Below, piece after piece: positions 5,892-7,311 of a DNA stretch of 7,311 nucleotides. The notes beneath the pieces were generated by a model that saw only the letters and a list, made by a program, of their open reading frames with translations, did not search any database and was not told the origin of the DNA. The translations under genes were made by a program, and so were the position numbers. The DNA is taken from positions 1-7,311 of the forward strand of contig CAADVJ010000119.1 in the NCBI GenBank assembly GCA_900752475.1, written 5' to 3'. Numbering within the stretch: position 1 is the stretch's first letter; each line of letters opens with the position of its first letter. This DNA is from an uncultured Collinsella sp. (lineage in GTDB: Bacteria; Actinomycetota; Coriobacteriia; Coriobacteriales; Coriobacteriaceae).

Positions 5892-6644
5892 ATGACGCAG
5901 GCAATATCGGACCCCAAGCAGGCCTCCGCCGCGCTGGCGGATCTGTTTGACACCCACAAGCGCGTGGTCTTCTTTGGCGGCGCGGGCGTTTCCACGGCGA
6001 GTGGCATCCCCGATTTCCGCAGCGTGGACGGTCTGTATCACCAGCAGTTTGCCTATCCGCCCGAGACCATGCTGTCGCATAGCTTTTACGAGGCACATCC
6101 TGCGGAGTTCTTCGACTTTTACCGCACCAAGATGATCGCGCTTAACGCTAAGCCCAACCGCTGCCACACCAAGCTGGCCGAGCTGGAGCGCGCCGGCAAG
6201 CTCGACGCCGTGGTGACGCAAAACATCGACGGCCTGCATCAGATGGCCGGCTCACAGCGCGTGTTTGAGTTGCACGGATCGGTCCATCGCAACATTTGCC
6301 AGTCGTGCGGCGCGGTCTATAGCGCCGAGTGGATTTGCTCGCGCGAGCACGAGGATGCCGCGGGCGTGCCTGCGTGCCCCGCGTGCGGCGGCCGCATCAA
6401 GCCCGATGTAGTGCTCTACGAAGAGCCGCTTGACGAGCATGTGTTGACCGGCGCCGTTGCCGCCATCGCCGCGGCCGATGCCCTTATCGTGGGCGGGACC
6501 TCGCTCGTGGTGTATCCGGCGGCGGGCCTTACGCGTTACTTTACCGGCGATACGCTGGCCATTTGCAATCTTGCTCCCACCGATCAGGATGCAAATGCCG
6601 ACCTGCTGATTTCTTGCGACATCGCGGCCGCGTTTGCGTTCTAG
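5892..6644 (+). CDS. Sir2 family NAD-dependent protein deacylase (sirtuin)
   Basis: Removes acyl groups from lysines in proteins using NAD+, giving nicotinamide and O-acyl-ADP-ribose; cytoplasmic. Such genes are often named cobB or npdA. The product is 250 aa, the usual size for a bacterial sirtuin. The start at 5892 follows GGAGGA at 5881-5886. Motifs: the NAD-binding FFGGAGVSTASGIPDFRS (27-44), TQNIDGLHQMAG (109-120), catalytic His128 in ELHGS, a Cys4 zinc site at Cys136, Cys139, Cys162 and Cys165, and GGTSLVVYPAAG near the C-terminus. The Tyr/Arg pair typical of desuccinylases (class III) is not seen after DFRS, so deacetylation of the Sir2Tm/class U kind is the best guess. It precedes folP by 95 nt, with a hairpin between, so the two may be transcribed separately. 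Confidence 0.96.
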   Translation: MTQAISDPKQASAALADLFDTHKRVVFFGGAGVSTASGIPDFRSVDGLYHQQFAYPPETMLSHSFYEAHPAEFFDFYRTKMIALNAKPNRCHTKLAELERAGKLDAVVTQNIDGLHQMAGSQRVFELHGSVHRNICQSCGAVYSAEWICSREHEDAAGVPACPACGGRIKPDVVLYEEPLDEHVLTGAVAAIAAADALIVGGTSLVVYPAAGLTRYFTGDTLAICNLAPTDQDANADLLISCDIAAAFAF

Positions 6645-6658
6645 CCCGCGCGCGCGGA

Positions 6659-6664
6659 TACAAT
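6659..6664 (+). promoter_or_regulatory. Candidate -10 box for folP
   Basis: TACAAT, five of six consensus bases, stands just after the sirtuin stop in an otherwise GC-rich stretch. The best upstream partner, TTGCGT at 6634-6639, lies inside the sirtuin gene and leaves a long 19-nt spacer, so the -35 is weak. If used, transcription starts near 6671 and the following hairpin is in the folP leader. Confidence 0.35.
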
Positions 6665-6686
6665 AGAAAGACTGAGTGCAAAGCGA

Positions 6687-6727
6687 CCCCGCCGCCAGCT
6701 CCCCAAGCTCGGCGGCGTGGGCATTTT
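6687..6727 (+). terminator. GC-rich hairpin with a short T-run between the sirtuin gene and folP
   Basis: CGCCGCC (6690-6696) pairs with GGCGGCG (6711-6717). Inside this stem AGCT (6697-6700) can pair with AGCT (6706-6709), leaving C6710 bulged. Outside it, CC (6687-6688) and GG (6719-6720) add pairs beyond one mismatch. TTTT occurs at 6724-6727, four nt past the stem. It could be a weak rho-independent terminator for the sirtuin transcript or, if the -10 at 6659 is real, a structure in the folP leader. The T-run is short and displaced, so confidence is limited. Confidence 0.4.
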
Positions 6728-6733
6728 AGGAGG
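6728..6733 (+). promoter_or_regulatory. Shine-Dalgarno site deciding the folP start
   Basis: AGGAGG sits directly against an in-frame ATG at 6734 but 6 nt before a second in-frame ATG at 6740. Normal spacing favours 6740 as the translation start. Confidence 0.75.
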
Positions 6734-6739
6734 ATGTTC

Positions 6740-7311
6740 ATGGCGAACGACAGCAAGACATGGCGGTGCGGAAAGTACGAGCTCAGCTTTGACCGTCCGC
6801 GCATCATGGGCGTCCTCAACGTGACGCCCGATTCGTTTAGCGATGGCGGGGAGCACTTCGACCCCGATGCCGCCATCGAGTACGGCCTGGCGATGCTCGA
6901 CGCCGGCGCCGACATCATCGACGTGGGCGGCGAGTCCACGCGCCCCGGCTTTACCCCGGTCAACCCCGACGAGGAGGCTCGCCGCGTGCTGCCCGTGGTG
7001 CGCGCGCTGGCCAAGGAGGGCGCCATCGTCTCGATCGACACGCGTCATGTGGCGGTTGCCAAGGCGGCCGTGCGCTGCGGCGCCTCGATCGTCAACGACG
7101 TGACCGGCTTCACCGATCCCAAGATGGTCGAGTTCGTTAAGACGAGCACTTGCGGCGTCATCGTGATGCATGCCGGCGAGGTCGCCGCGCCCGTCCGCAC
7201 GCACGCAACGGTGCAGCTCGATACCTCGGCAGCGGCGTTTGTTGCCGAGAAGGCGCGCGAGGCGGCTGCCGAGGCCGCGCGTGAGGCCGAGAAGCCGGCT
7301 CGCCGCCGCCG
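6740..7311 (+). CDS. folP: Dihydropteroate synthase, 5' part only (runs off the right edge)
   Basis: Folate synthesis enzyme that joins p-aminobenzoate to 6-hydroxymethyl-dihydropterin pyrophosphate; the target of sulfonamides. The frame is open from the ATG at 6740 to the window end (190 codons), with no stop. Seen in order on the TIM-barrel scaffold: MGVLNVTPDSFSDGG (23-37), GADIIDVGGESTRPG (56-70), VSIDTR (97-102), NDVTG (119-123) and GVIVMH (139-144). These are the pterin- and pyrophosphate-binding segments of the family. After His144 the usual short GTPxxMQ-type loop is absent. Instead the protein continues through HATVQLDTSAAAF into an Ala/Glu/Arg/Lys-rich run (about 163-190) that is still going at the window edge and could form a charged helix. 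The remaining C-terminal part of the barrel must lie outside. The upstream neighbour is the sirtuin gene on the same strand. Confidence 0.95.
   Translation, partial: MANDSKTWRCGKYELSFDRPRIMGVLNVTPDSFSDGGEHFDPDAAIEYGLAMLDAGADIIDVGGESTRPGFTPVNPDEEARRVLPVVRALAKEGAIVSIDTRHVAVAKAAVRCGASIVNDVTGFTDPKMVEFVKTSTCGVIVMHAGEVAAPVRTHATVQLDTSAAAFVAEKAREAAAEAAREAEKPARRR

Noticed and set aside
1..7311. tRNA, rRNA, CRISPR array, transposase or phage genes
   Set aside because: None seen on either strand; no regularly spaced direct repeats and no recombinase motifs in any plausible coding frame.

Overview
The window reads as chromosomal DNA from a high-GC member of the Coriobacteriia (Actinomycetota), most likely Collinsella or a close relative. 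This rests on base composition, on the residue style of GlmU and the dihydropteroate synthase, and on a fused double-ATPase ECF transporter. It is inferred by recognition, not by a database search. There is no rRNA, tRNA, CRISPR array, phage gene or transposase.

Layout from left to right. Positions 1-1341 (minus) hold most of glmU, the bifunctional UDP-GlcNAc enzyme, whose C-terminus runs off the left edge. Positions 1342-1549 are a divergent intergenic region with a plausible plus-strand promoter and a small GC-rich hairpin. Positions 1550-4789 (plus) are a tightly packed three-gene ECF vitamin-type importer operon: EcfT, a fused two-domain EcfA ATPase and an S component. T and A overlap in TGATG, and S starts 4 nt after A. 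Positions 4790-4937 lie between convergent genes and hold a large near-perfect palindrome. Positions 4938-5756 (minus) encode an exonuclease III family AP endonuclease. Positions 5757-5891 are a second divergent intergenic region. Positions 5892-6644 (plus) encode a zinc-containing sirtuin. Positions 6740-7311 (plus) are the 5' part of folP, which runs off the right edge.

The genes are mostly housekeeping: cell-wall precursor synthesis, vitamin import, base-excision repair, NAD-dependent deacylation and folate synthesis. Only the ECF genes clearly form one functional unit, with S binding the substrate, T coupling and the fused A hydrolysing ATP.

I see no complete new biological system. The most interesting signals are two palindromic elements. 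One is about 190 bp long and sits in frame inside the ATPase gene, forming an odd hydrophilic linker between the two ABC domains; it has terminal inverted repeats and nested inner ones. The other is a 69-bp palindrome between the ECF operon and the exonuclease gene. Both look like dispersed small repeats of the REP/MITE/RPE kind, but that is an inference needing a genome-wide search. Secondary points are an Ala/Glu/Arg-rich insertion in the dihydropteroate synthase, an unassigned ECF substrate, and suspect base quality in the first 50 bases.
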